Part shown: in pieces, positions 18,580-26,728 of the stretch | How positions within the stretch are numbered: the first letter of the stretch is position 1 | Layout of the letters: every line of letters starts with the position of its first letter | DNA from: Spongiibacter thalassae | Lineage (GTDB): Bacteria > Pseudomonadota > Gammaproteobacteria > Pseudomonadales > Spongiibacteraceae | Length of the DNA stretch: 64,000 bases | Reading direction: 5' to 3' | NCBI RefSeq assembly: GCF_012272835.1 | Contig: NZ_JAAWWK010000001.1 | Coordinates: forward strand, 620,001 to 684,000 | Translations under genes and position numbers: made by a program | Notes under the pieces: generated by a model | What the model saw: only the letters and a program-made list of their open reading frames with translations | Database searches by the model: none | Told to the model about the DNA's origin: nothing

Positions 18580-19350
18580 ATGGAAATTCGTAATAAAGTA
18601 GCAGTTATCACCGGTGGAGCCTCTGGCATGGGGCGTCAAATTGCCGAGCTTTTGGTCGCCCAGGGCGCGAAGGTAGCAATATTCGACTTGAATGATGCCG
18701 CTGGCACCGCATTGGAAGCCTCTTTGGGTGAGTCCCTGATGTTTGCCAAGGTGGATGTGACTGACGAGGCCTCTGTTCAGGCCGGTGTCGATAAAACGAT
18801 AGCGCGTTTTTCTGCGATCCATATCTGTGTGAACTGCGCGGGTATTGCGACCGGTTCGAAAACGGTGGGTCGCGACGGGGCGTTCCCGTTGGAGCTGTGG
18901 AACAAAACCATCGCGATCAACCTGACAGGCACCTTCAATGTACTGCGCTTGTGTGCCGTCGAAATGGTGAAAAATGAGCCGGTAAACGATGACGGCGCCC
19001 GCGGCGTTATCATCAATACGGCCTCTATCGCTGCCTACGAAGGCCAGATTGGTCAGGCCGCCTACAGCGCCAGTAAGGGTGGCATTGTCGGTATGACTCT
19101 GCCCATCGCCCGCGACCTCGCACCAAAGGGTATTCGAGTGAATACGATTGTGCCGGGCCTGGTAGACACTCCGATGTTTGAGTCGCTGCCCAAGGAAGTT
19201 TACGAAGGCTTGTCGAAAACCGTATTGTTCCCACAGCGTCTTGCCCGTCCCGCTGAAATCGCCGAGCTGGCGCGCTTTATTATCGAGAGTGACTACCTGA
19301 ATGGCGAGTGTATCCGCATGGATGGCGGTGTAAGAATGCAGCCCAAGTAA
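18580..19350 (+). CDS. SDR dehydrogenase, 3-hydroxyacyl-CoA dehydrogenase type II-like
   Basis: NAD-dependent short-chain dehydrogenase of 256 residues, resembling HSD17B10 / 3-hydroxy-2-methylbutyryl-CoA dehydrogenase. TGGASGMG at 11-18 binds the cofactor, FDLND after strand 2 suggests NAD, NCAGI replaces NNAG, the active site is TASIAAY...YSASKGG, and PGLVDTPMF follows. An insert after NLTGTFNVLRLCA (KNEPVNDDGARGV) is typical of this branch. It probably works with the acyl-CoA dehydrogenase 102 bases downstream in beta-oxidation of a branched acyl-CoA. Confidence 0.85.
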   Translation: MEIRNKVAVITGGASGMGRQIAELLVAQGAKVAIFDLNDAAGTALEASLGESLMFAKVDVTDEASVQAGVDKTIARFSAIHICVNCAGIATGSKTVGRDGAFPLELWNKTIAINLTGTFNVLRLCAVEMVKNEPVNDDGARGVIINTASIAAYEGQIGQAAYSASKGGIVGMTLPIARDLAPKGIRVNTIVPGLVDTPMFESLPKEVYEGLSKTVLFPQRLARPAEIAELARFIIESDYLNGECIRMDGGVRMQPK

Positions 19351-19452
19351 GCCGTTTTACTTTCAACCGGGGTGGCCCACGCTGCCCCTGTCGCCAACGG
19401 GGGTGGGTCGTTGACGCCCCGGAGTTCGACCCAGTTAACAGCAGGACATGTT

Positions 19453-20595
19453 ATGAACTTTGAACTTTCGGAAGAACAATCGCTTATACAGAGTACCGCC
19501 CGTGACTTTGCGACAAAGGCTCTAGCGGAGAATGCCGCGCGCCTGGACGAGGGTGAGGGTGGTGAACTGTTCAAGGAAAACCTGAAAGCGCTGGCTGAAC
19601 TGGGTTTTATGGGGCTGAATGTCGACCCCGCCTTTGGTGGCACCGGCGCCGGCACCTTGGCCTTTAGTCTGACCATCACCGAGCTGGCCAAGGCCTGTGC
19701 CTCTACCGCGGTGACGGTGTCCGTGACCAATATGGTTGCCGAGGTAATTCAGTCGGTAGCCAGTCAGGCGCAGAAAGAAAAGTACCTGCCACTGATTTGC
19801 TCTGGCGATTATCTGGCGGCGGGCTTTTGTCTGACCGAGTCGGGCGCCGGCTCCGACCCCTCTGCGATGAAAACCCGCGCGGTAAGAGACGGCGACGATT
19901 GGGTATTGAATGGTTCAAAAGCCTATATCACCAGCGGTGAGTTCGCTGGCGTCTTTGTCGTGTGGGCGGTAACGGATCCCGAAGCCAAACGCGGCAAGGG
20001 GATTTCCTGCTTTCTGGTGGAGCGCAACACACCCGGTGTTTCGGTAGCGCCCGCGGAACACAAAATGGGCCAAAAGGGCTCTGCGACAAATGCGGTGTAT
20101 TTTGACGATTGCCGCGTACCTGGCGATGCGTTGATGGGGGAGTTGAATCGCGGCTATCAGGTGGCGCTGGGAGAGCTGGCCGGGGGGCGCATCGGTATCG
20201 GCTCGCTGGCGCTGGGACTTGGTCAGGCTGCGGTGGAATACGCTGTCGCCTATGCCAAGGAACGGGAACAGTTCGGTCAGCCCATTATTAATTTCCAGGG
20301 TTTGCAGTGGATGCTGGCCGACGCGAGCACCGAACTGGAAGCAGCGCGACTGTTACTGATGCAGGCGGCGGCGACCAAGGAAGCTGGCAAGGATTTCGCG
20401 CGGCAGGCCTCCATGGCCAAGCTGTATGCCTCCGAGGCGGCGAATCGAGCCTGTTACACCGGTCTGCAGGTGCTGGGTGGCAATGGCTACAACCGGGAAT
20501 ATCCGCTGGAACGTCTGTCGCGGGACGTGCGTATCACCAGTATCTATGAAGGGACCAGCGAAGTTCAGCGCATGATTATTGCGCGGGGGCTGTAG
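19453..20595 (+). CDS. Acyl-CoA dehydrogenase
   Basis: FAD enzyme introducing the alpha-beta double bond into acyl-CoA. From ATG 19453 (AGGA seven bases upstream) it has 380 residues, the standard short/branched-chain length. Signs are FCLTESGAGSDPSAMKT, WVLNGSKAYITSG, and the catalytic Glu in SIYEGTSEVQ at about E366. Unlike the dehydrogenases in the island further right it is a normal homotetrameric type. Same operon as the SDR. Confidence 0.92.
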   Translation: MNFELSEEQSLIQSTARDFATKALAENAARLDEGEGGELFKENLKALAELGFMGLNVDPAFGGTGAGTLAFSLTITELAKACASTAVTVSVTNMVAEVIQSVASQAQKEKYLPLICSGDYLAAGFCLTESGAGSDPSAMKTRAVRDGDDWVLNGSKAYITSGEFAGVFVVWAVTDPEAKRGKGISCFLVERNTPGVSVAPAEHKMGQKGSATNAVYFDDCRVPGDALMGELNRGYQVALGELAGGRIGIGSLALGLGQAAVEYAVAYAKEREQFGQPIINFQGLQWMLADASTELEAARLLLMQAAATKEAGKDFARQASMAKLYASEAANRACYTGLQVLGGNGYNREYPLERLSRDVRITSIYEGTSEVQRMIIARGL

Positions 20596-21064
20596 ACCTT
20601 TGGTTCAATGCCGGGTCGTCGCCCTCGTCCAGAACGGTAAAATAAACAATATGTACCGGTATTGGCGGCGCGACATCACTCCTTCGCTCGACTCCCGAGT
20701 CCAGAGCCTGTTGCAGGCGGGAGGTGGCCAATCGATGGTGTTGGCCAATACCCACTCGGCGGGTTTCCGGGGCCGTTCCACGCGAATGCAGCCGGAGGAA
20801 AAATCGAGCAGAGTCTTCTGAAACAGCTCTCTGGATGGCGTGTCGTGAATATAGACGGCATGCTTGTTGGGGAACATGAAATTGATTGGCCCCCGCGGGT
20901 ATTTCGGGCCGGGGCGCTGTCGAGTCTGCAGCTGAAAACACTGGTGTTTGCCGGTAAGGCTGACCCACAACCACGTCGTAGAGACGGTGGTCGCTTTTCC
21001 TTGCCAGCAAACGCTGGTGCAATTGCGCTACCCCTGGGAGGACATTCCCGAGTGCAGGAGTGCG
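20576..21064 (-). pseudogene. Decayed LdtD/YcbB-type L,D-transpeptidase
   Basis: Pieces of a peptidoglycan L,D-transpeptidase can be read leftward in two frames. One frame gives GNVLPGVAQLHQRLLARKS (like the PG-binding part) running directly into VVVGQPYRQTPVFS (start of the YkuD domain), and later IPVHIVYFTVLDEGDDPAL (domain end). Another frame gives the catalytic core: RQRPGPK, INFMFPNKHAVYIHDTPSR, then FSSGCIRVERP with the catalytic Cys. At least two frameshifts and large internal deletions separate these, and no signal peptide is left. It cannot make an active enzyme. Its end overlaps the acyl-CoA dehydrogenase gene. Confidence 0.8.
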
Positions 21065-21603
21065 CCGTCGCCAATGATGTGATTTCTCTCATCATCCCTA
21101 GCTATATCCCGTAATTATTCAAGTGTGGCGCGCAGTGGTCTATCGCCGTCAGTAGATTTTTTCGCTGTTTGTTGGTTCAGCGGGTGTCCGTGTGTTTCGC
21201 ATGGAGCACTTTGGCAAGGTCTGGCGAAAGGGTGGCGTTGTCGCTGATGCATAGGATTCCCTGTCGGTTCCCGTGTAATAGGTAGAGAGCATCCGCAGTT
21301 GCAGAATGGTGGTCAGCCTTAAGGCTGACCACCGTTTTGGTAGGAAGGTTTCCTAGCCTCTCGACTCCGTTTCGGTGGCGATAGGTCGGCTCGGGGAAAA
21401 TAAAATAACGATAGGATTATGTCGCGATTAAATCATGTGTATTGACGGTTAATCGTGAACTTGATGGAAAAACGTGAGTCTTGAAAAGAACGCGAAATAC
21501 TTTTTTTAAAAAGGTGTTTTGCGGGAAATAATATCGCGAAAATCATCGTTAAAACCGATCTTGTGTCGGTGACGCTGGTTGGTTTATCGGTAAGGAGTTC
21601 ACT
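21065..21603. other. Intergenic region without a convincing gene
   Basis: About 540 bases between the transpeptidase remnant and the CBS gene. Short open frames here have no family resemblance or ribosome sites. It holds the 26-bp palindrome at 21308-21333, and A/T-rich DNA from 21400 on that probably contains the promoter of the CBS gene. Confidence 0.6.
21308..21338 (+). terminator. Perfect 26-bp palindrome with short T tail
   Basis: GGTGGTCAGCCTT (21308-21320) is followed at once by its exact reverse complement (21321-21333) and then GTTTT. As RNA it folds into an 11-bp stem with a TTAA loop. A rightward terminator is the simplest reading, although no intact rightward gene precedes it closely; a protein-binding site is the alternative. 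Confidence 0.45.
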
Positions 21604-22029
21604 ATGCAAGTACAGCAAGTTATGAGCAAAAACCCCGAGTATTTATTGGCGAATGCCACTCTGGAAGAAGCGGCGCAGAAAATGCGTGACCTGAACCTGG
21701 GGTTTTTGCCTATCGCCGACGACCACAACAAAAAATTGCAAGGCATTGTCACTGATCGGGATATTACCGTGCGCGGAGTGGCTGAAGGTCTGGACCCACA
21801 CAATACGGCGGCCGCAGAGGTTAAAACCGATAAGGTCTTGTATTGCTTTGAAAATGACAGTCTCGAACAGGCGGCTGACAGCATGAAACAGGCAGAAACC
21901 TATCGTCTGGTTGTGTTGAACAATCCCGAAGAAAAGAGCTTTAGCGGCATTATCAGCCTCGCCGATGTGCTGCGTCACAACCGGGTTGAACTCAGCGCGG
22001 AAACCGCCCGAGTTATTGTTAGCCATTAA
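21604..22029 (+). CDS. CBS-domain pair protein
   Basis: 141 residues made up of two CBS motifs: residues 7-60 (VMSKNPEYLLANATLEEAA, ending GIVTDRDITVRGVAEG) and 70-130 (ending SGIISLADVLRH). Such stand-alone pairs bind adenine nucleotides and act as energy or stress sensors. AAGGAG lies six bases before the ATG. The helical-bundle gene follows 215 bases later on the same strand. Confidence 0.88.
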   Translation: MQVQQVMSKNPEYLLANATLEEAAQKMRDLNLGFLPIADDHNKKLQGIVTDRDITVRGVAEGLDPHNTAAAEVKTDKVLYCFENDSLEQAADSMKQAETYRLVVLNNPEEKSFSGIISLADVLRHNRVELSAETARVIVSH

Positions 22030-22244
22030 GCGGATTGAAATGATGTGCTGCACGCTCGGCCGTGGCAGACATATCGTTTTTCCGGCTTGGGCACAGGGAT
22101 GTGCCACCATTGTTTCAGCGGCAAAGCCGTTACTCTCAGCCTCCGCGCTTCCCGTTCGCAGTGGGAGTGGGGCGTTGGCGCGGGTGACCAGGCGGTAAGC
22201 TGCGCAGCATTCATCACCAGTCCGTAGCCCCTGGAGAAAAATTT

Positions 22245-22682
22245 ATGGAATTGCATTACGCGAATAATGATTCCAACGCGTTACCCCAACTCAGCAGCCT
22301 GCTCTATTTGCTCCACCAGTCTACCGAACAATGCACATATATGTTCACCGTCGCCGCTGAGCCCTTGGCGGGCCGTTTGGCGAAGCTGCGTAAAACCCAC
22401 CTGCGTCATATCAATGAGCTGGCCGAGGTGGTGCGTATCCTTGGCGGAGAGCCGGTCAAGTTGCCCCGCGATAAATTTTGCGCGATGGACGAGGTGAAGG
22501 ATTTTCATGTGGCGGAGCGGATGCTATTGCCCTTTTGTCAGCAGGAGCAGGAAATTATTGAACGCTGCAAGGATCAGATAGCACTTTACTACGGTCGCAA
22601 CGATCATCTGGTTGCCCTGCTGAGCGCGATTCGCGATGAAACCCGTGAACAGATCATTGATCTGTTTCAGCGGCGTCACTGA
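22245..22682 (+). CDS. Helical-bundle protein, possibly DUF2383/ferritin-like
   Basis: 145 residues, almost entirely helical in pattern, with four amphipathic helices. The stretch RKTHLRHINELAEVVRILGGEP resembles the second helix and LGGEP turn of DUF2383 (PA2169-like) four-helix proteins, and LPFCQQEQEIIERCKDQIALYY the third. No clear di-iron ligand set is seen. TGGAG precedes the ATG. Function unknown; the CBS neighbour suggests a stress protein. Confidence 0.6.
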   Translation: MELHYANNDSNALPQLSSLLYLLHQSTEQCTYMFTVAAEPLAGRLAKLRKTHLRHINELAEVVRILGGEPVKLPRDKFCAMDEVKDFHVAERMLLPFCQQEQEIIERCKDQIALYYGRNDHLVALLSAIRDETREQIIDLFQRRH

Positions 22683-22703
22683 TACACTCTGCTGTTCCAG
22701 GCG

Positions 22704-22725
22704 GGCGGCCAGGAGGCTGGCCGCC
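22704..22725. terminator. GC-rich hairpin between convergent genes
   Basis: GGCGGCCAG / CTGGCCGCC, a perfect 9-bp stem with a 4-base loop, sits in the 51-base gap between the helical-bundle gene and sodC, which converge. There is no T-run on either side, so termination would be Rho-type or weak. Confidence 0.4.
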
Positions 22726-22733
22726 ATGGGTGT

Positions 22734-23354
22734 TCACTGGTTTGCCAGAATATCCTGGGCTGGCCGAATAATCCCACAGGCAATTCGGTCACCGGCGTTG
22801 CCGCTGGGCTGGCTGTGCAGATCGTCCTCGTTGGCGTGTATTACCACCGTGTGATGCAATACATTATTGGGTCCGCTAAATGCCAGCTTACGGCTTGTGA
22901 TAACAGTATTGACCTTGCCCTCGGCGTCGGCTTCGATATTGCCCAGGTCGCCCACATGTTGGCGCTCGCTATTTGGTGCGCCGTGTTCTTCGCCGTGTGG
23001 ATTAAAATGTGGGCCGGCGGCCCTCCCGTTATCACCGCAGTCCGGGTGGGTGTGAATATGCAAGCCGTGCAAGCCCGGTGTCAGCCCGCTTAATGAGAGC
23101 TCGATTTTTATCTGGTTTTGGCCGGTGTCCGGGGCAAAGCGCGCCGTGCCCTTTACCTGCCGGTCGCTGGTCGCGGCAATTTCGGCGGTGGCAGCCTCAA
23201 TAAGGGAAAATTTGTCGCTGCCCTGTGCGCCGGGCTGAGGGCCTGCGTTTTGATCTTTTAATGCCGCCGGCTGGCGGGGTGCGGAGCGCTCGCAGGCAGT
23301 AATACCGGCAGCGCAGATCAGGGCGGTGGAAACGAGCAAAGTGGCGCGCAGCAT
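22734..23354 (-). CDS. sodC: Cu/Zn superoxide dismutase, lipoprotein
   Basis: Converts superoxide in the envelope. The ATG at 23354 has AGGAG seven bases upstream and starts a lipoprotein signal (LICAAGITAC, Cys21). After a linker rich in Gln, Pro and Gly comes the SOD domain: GLHGLHIHTHPDCG (copper histidines), GPHFNPHGEEHG (bridging and zinc residues), HVGDLGNIEA, VVIHANEDD and IACGII. 206 residues. Lipid anchoring is less common than the free periplasmic form. Confidence 0.94.
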   Translation of the reverse strand: MLRATLLVSTALICAAGITACERSAPRQPAALKDQNAGPQPGAQGSDKFSLIEAATAEIAATSDRQVKGTARFAPDTGQNQIKIELSLSGLTPGLHGLHIHTHPDCGDNGRAAGPHFNPHGEEHGAPNSERQHVGDLGNIEADAEGKVNTVITSRKLAFSGPNNVLHHTVVIHANEDDLHSQPSGNAGDRIACGIIRPAQDILANQ

Positions 23355-23593
23355 AGTGGGACTCCTTTTGGCGTATAACATTGTCAGAGGGGTAAATCAG
23401 TGACAACATTCAGGCGGTTCAATTCCGCCGGCAGGCCACTCGGCACTGTACTGGTTTGCTGCGCGATGCGGGGTAATTAGCACCGATATCGTGTATGGCG
23501 CGCTGATGGGGGAGTGCGTTACCATTCCACAGCATTGAGGGTAGGGGAGTCTCCCAGGCCGGAGATAGCAAAGACACGGGGAAAGGCACAGCA

Positions 23594-24274
23594 GTGAATA
23601 ATAAAGTTCGGGCAGTGAAAGCGGGTAAAAAAACAGCGGCTGGAACCACCAGTTCGACCAAGCCGCGGGCAAAGCGCATGTCTCCGGAGGCGCGCCAGGC
23701 GCAAATTCTCGCCGCAGGCGTGGAGGTTTTTGCCGAGCGCGGTTTGGCGAATGCGACCCACGCGGATATTGCCGAGCGCATCGGCGTGTCGATTCCGACC
23801 ATCTTTCACTATTACTCGAGCATTGAAAACCTGCAAACCGCTGTGCTCAAGGATATTCATCGTTTCTTTATCAACGAGATGATAATGACACGGTTCAGCG
23901 AGCACGCACCGGCCTATGCCCGGGTCGAGGATATTCTGCTGTCCTTCCAGGAATTGTTTGACAGTGAGGAACACCGTCATTTTGTCACTATCTGGCTGGA
24001 GTGGTCGGGCTTTACCCGAGGGTTTATCTGGGATATGTATCTGGAGTTCTACAATGAGGCGATCAGCGGCATTCGCAAGTTGATTATGCAGGGGCGCAAG
24101 GACAACTCCATCTGCAAGGAACTCAATGCCACCGACGCGGCGCGGGTGGTCGTCGGTATGGCCCATACCATTGCCCATATGCGATTTGCCGGTAGCTCCA
24201 AGCGCAAGGTAGGCGACACCGTACACTCGCTGGTGATGTCTTATCTCGCACCGACAGCGAACGACGCTGGCTAG
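23594..24274 (+). CDS. TetR-family transcription regulator
   Basis: 226 residues starting at GTG. A basic, Lys/Ala-rich N-terminal tail of about 28 residues precedes the DNA-binding part (RQAQILAAGVEVFAERG and HADIAERIGVSIPTIFHYY). The C-terminal ligand domain contains TIWLEWSGFTRGFIWDMYLEF, similar to BetI/FabR-like regulators. Its target is unclear: it diverges from sodC and converges with the Nramp gene eight bases away. Confidence 0.87.
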   Translation: MNNKVRAVKAGKKTAAGTTSSTKPRAKRMSPEARQAQILAAGVEVFAERGLANATHADIAERIGVSIPTIFHYYSSIENLQTAVLKDIHRFFINEMIMTRFSEHAPAYARVEDILLSFQELFDSEEHRHFVTIWLEWSGFTRGFIWDMYLEFYNEAISGIRKLIMQGRKDNSICKELNATDAARVVVGMAHTIAHMRFAGSSKRKVGDTVHSLVMSYLAPTANDAG

Positions 24275-24282
24275 CGGGGCAC

Positions 24283-25500
24283 TCAGCGAAACAGTTGCTG
24301 AACACCGATGCCGCTGAACAGCAGTAGTGCGAGTATCATCGCCGCGTTCGACCACGGCGAATTCGCCATTGGTGCTGGAATGCAACGGTTGTTGAGATAG
24401 AGCAATGTCGCGGCAAGAAAAGGCATAAAAAACGCTCCCGCCACGGAGTAGAGCAGCACCAGCCAAACCGGTTTGCCCAGTAATAGCAGCAGCAGCGGCG
24501 GTCCGGCCAGAAACAACAGGGCGGGAGTGTAGCCTTGTGCTTGCTGGGAAATTTCCCGGTCTGGTTCACCCTGATGCTGGGCGAGCAAGTCGGCGAACAG
24601 ATAGGGGATGCCCTGCCATACGCCCAACATGGAGCTGAATACCGCGGCCCAAAAGCCCAGCAGAAAGATCAGCCGGAATTCCTCTCCCAGCAGCACCGCC
24701 AACTCATCGGCCAGTGCCACGATAATTTTAGTGCCGGACACCGACGGCGGCGCGGCGCTGGCGGCCAACACCATAATGCCGATGCCAAACATTCCTGTGA
24801 CCAGGTACCCCACTGCCAGGTCGATTCGGGCACGGGCGAGCTGTTCCGGCCCCTGCCAGCCCTTTTCGCGAATCCAGTAGCCGTAACAGAGCAGGGTCAC
24901 ACTGCCGCCGACGCCACCAACAACCGCCAGTAATAGTGGCAGATGGCCGTCGGGCAGCTGTGGTGAAAGCAGGGCGCGTATCAGCCCCAGCTCCGAGGTG
25001 TCTATTTTCCATAACGCTGCCATGACGACGACAAACATTGCGGCGATCAACACCTTCATCACCGTCTCAAGTCGCCGGTAATTGCCCCGCCAAACCATAA
25101 GCAGCGCGGCGAAAGAGTGCAGTGCTGCCCAGCCGCTGATCGACACCGACGGCATCAGGGCGTGCCCTGCCAGGCCGCAGGCCGCCATCAGCGCGGCACC
25201 AACCAATAGCGACCACACGCAGAGATAGGCAAAGAAGTAATACCGCACCCAGCGGGGCAGGTGCTCGACCCAGCCTGAGAGTAAGGTTGATCCACTGGCG
25301 AGCTGCCAGCGGGCGAGCCCTTCATTCAGTACAAACTTGATCACTGCGCCGACGACGACGGCCCAGGCGATGGTGACGCCCAACTCCGCTCCGGACACGG
25401 TTGCCGCGACCAGATCCCCGGCACCAAGTCCGGTGGCGGCGATGACCAGCCCAGGCCCGACGGCAGAGAAAGCGGCTAGGTGGTGAGCAGGGTTTTTCAT
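24283..25500 (-). CDS. Nramp-related transporter with non-standard ion site
   Basis: Inner-membrane protein of 405 residues with 10-11 helices in the Nramp (LeuT-fold) pattern: AVGPGLVIAATGLGAGDLVA as helix 1, VGGVGGSVTLLCYGYWIREK as helix 6, FWAAVFSSMLGVWQGIPYLF as helix 8. The metal-binding DPGN of helix 1 is replaced by GAGD and the helix 6 MPH by a CYGYW stretch, so manganese or iron transport as in MntH should not be assumed. Alone on its strand. Confidence 0.82.
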   Translation of the reverse strand: MKNPAHHLAAFSAVGPGLVIAATGLGAGDLVAATVSGAELGVTIAWAVVVGAVIKFVLNEGLARWQLASGSTLLSGWVEHLPRWVRYYFFAYLCVWSLLVGAALMAACGLAGHALMPSVSISGWAALHSFAALLMVWRGNYRRLETVMKVLIAAMFVVVMAALWKIDTSELGLIRALLSPQLPDGHLPLLLAVVGGVGGSVTLLCYGYWIREKGWQGPEQLARARIDLAVGYLVTGMFGIGIMVLAASAAPPSVSGTKIIVALADELAVLLGEEFRLIFLLGFWAAVFSSMLGVWQGIPYLFADLLAQHQGEPDREISQQAQGYTPALLFLAGPPLLLLLLGKPVWLVLLYSVAGAFFMPFLAATLLYLNNRCIPAPMANSPWSNAAMILALLLFSGIGVQQLFR

Positions 25501-25597
25501 GGTGAAGGGATCTCAACAGGAGGGCAGCGGCTGGTTTGCCTCTTATAGCATAGACCCGTTGGCAGGCCGAGCGCCCAGGCGCAGAATTCGCCCACGG

Positions 25598-26611
25598 CTA
25601 TTGCTCGCCCAGGCTGGAGCGCGATTTGCGGTATTCAGCGGGAGACTCTCCTGTCCAGTTTTTGAAGGCTTTGCTGAAAGCGGCGGTTTCTTCAAAGCCG
25701 AGGGACTCGGCGATCTGGGCAATGGCTATATTGTGGTGTATCAGCAATTGGGTCGCCTTGTGCAGACGCACATTTTTCTTGATCTCGTTGAAGCTGATTG
25801 CTTCCTTGCGCAAGCGGCTGGCCAGCATTTTCGGGGTTAACTTGAGTATCCCGGCAACCTCGCCCAGGGAGGGTAACTCGGCGTGTGGCCAGGCTTCCAG
25901 TAAATGCCGCACCTCGGTCTGAAAACTCCGCGCGCTCTGCTGTGGTGTCAGCAGGAAGGATGGCGACGCCAAGAGTAAGTGCTCCAGTGCGGCGGCATTA
26001 CGCACAATGTCCTGCTTCAGGTATTTGTTGTGGAAGGCGAATTCCAGGCAGTCGTGACTGAATTGCCGCTGACAGGGAAACAGGCCGTGAAATTCGATTT
26101 CGTGTGCCGGGCGGGGGTAGTCAAAGGCGACCCGTTTCAGCGCGATACGCTCACCAATCAACCAGCTGGCGAACTGATAGAAGCCGATCAGCAAATAGTC
26201 TGCGAGTAGATGATGGGGGTCCCTGGCGGTGCCTGAGCGGTGCACACGGAAGTACGCGTGGCGGTCATCGACGCACAATTCGGCTTGCCAGGAGCGAGAG
26301 ACATAATTGTAAAAACTGGCCGCGACCTTTAATGCCTCGCCAAGGTTATGGGCGTTCACCATCAGATTGCTGGCGTAAAAAAAGGCTCCTGGCTTTAGTG
26401 GCGGGCCATCACCCAGACCAAGGTCTTCGTCATCGAGAAGATACCAGCCGGCCTGTAGCAAGCGGTGACAAACCAGCAAATCGTAGTCGGCAGAGTCCAG
26501 AGGCAGTGGTGTGGGACTGCTGTTCAGTATTGTCTCAACGTCTATACCCCGATCGGAGAGCGTGGCGATCAAGGCGCGCTTGATGTGTTGGGGAATATAG
26601 AAATTGCTCAT
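25598..26611 (-). CDS. AraC-family transcription regulator
   Basis: 337 residues: sensing domain (about residues 20-210, with LLVCHRLLQAGWYLLDDEDL) and a C-terminal AraC domain (LGEVAGILKLTPKMLASRL and IAESLGFEETAAFSKAFKNWTG). It is similar in build to the AraC protein at 17361. It diverges from the TonB receptor operon, whose control it likely exerts through the inverted repeat in the shared region. Confidence 0.88.
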   Translation of the reverse strand: MSNFYIPQHIKRALIATLSDRGIDVETILNSSPTPLPLDSADYDLLVCHRLLQAGWYLLDDEDLGLGDGPPLKPGAFFYASNLMVNAHNLGEALKVAASFYNYVSRSWQAELCVDDRHAYFRVHRSGTARDPHHLLADYLLIGFYQFASWLIGERIALKRVAFDYPRPAHEIEFHGLFPCQRQFSHDCLEFAFHNKYLKQDIVRNAAALEHLLLASPSFLLTPQQSARSFQTEVRHLLEAWPHAELPSLGEVAGILKLTPKMLASRLRKEAISFNEIKKNVRLHKATQLLIHHNIAIAQIAESLGFEETAAFSKAFKNWTGESPAEYRKSRSSLGEQ

Positions 26612-26634
26612 ACCGCACTCGCTGCGAAGGTATT

Positions 26635-26657
26635 TATGGACAAGATATTAGTCCATA
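26635..26657. promoter_or_regulatory. Inverted repeat TATGGAC-N9-GTCCATA
   Basis: Perfect 7-base arms with a 9-base spacer lie in the 117-base region between the AraC start and the TonB receptor start. It is a likely operator for the AraC protein, overlapping or near the receptor promoter. Confidence 0.5.
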
Positions 26658-26728
26658 GATGACATTGAGGCGAGGGCAGGTTTGGAGGATATTGACCCTC
26701 TCAAGGTAGAGAAACGTCTGGATTATCT

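Noticed and set aside
21433-21618. Small leftward frame of 61 codons before the CBS gene
   Set aside because: Composition unlike a protein and it covers the CBS ribosome site.
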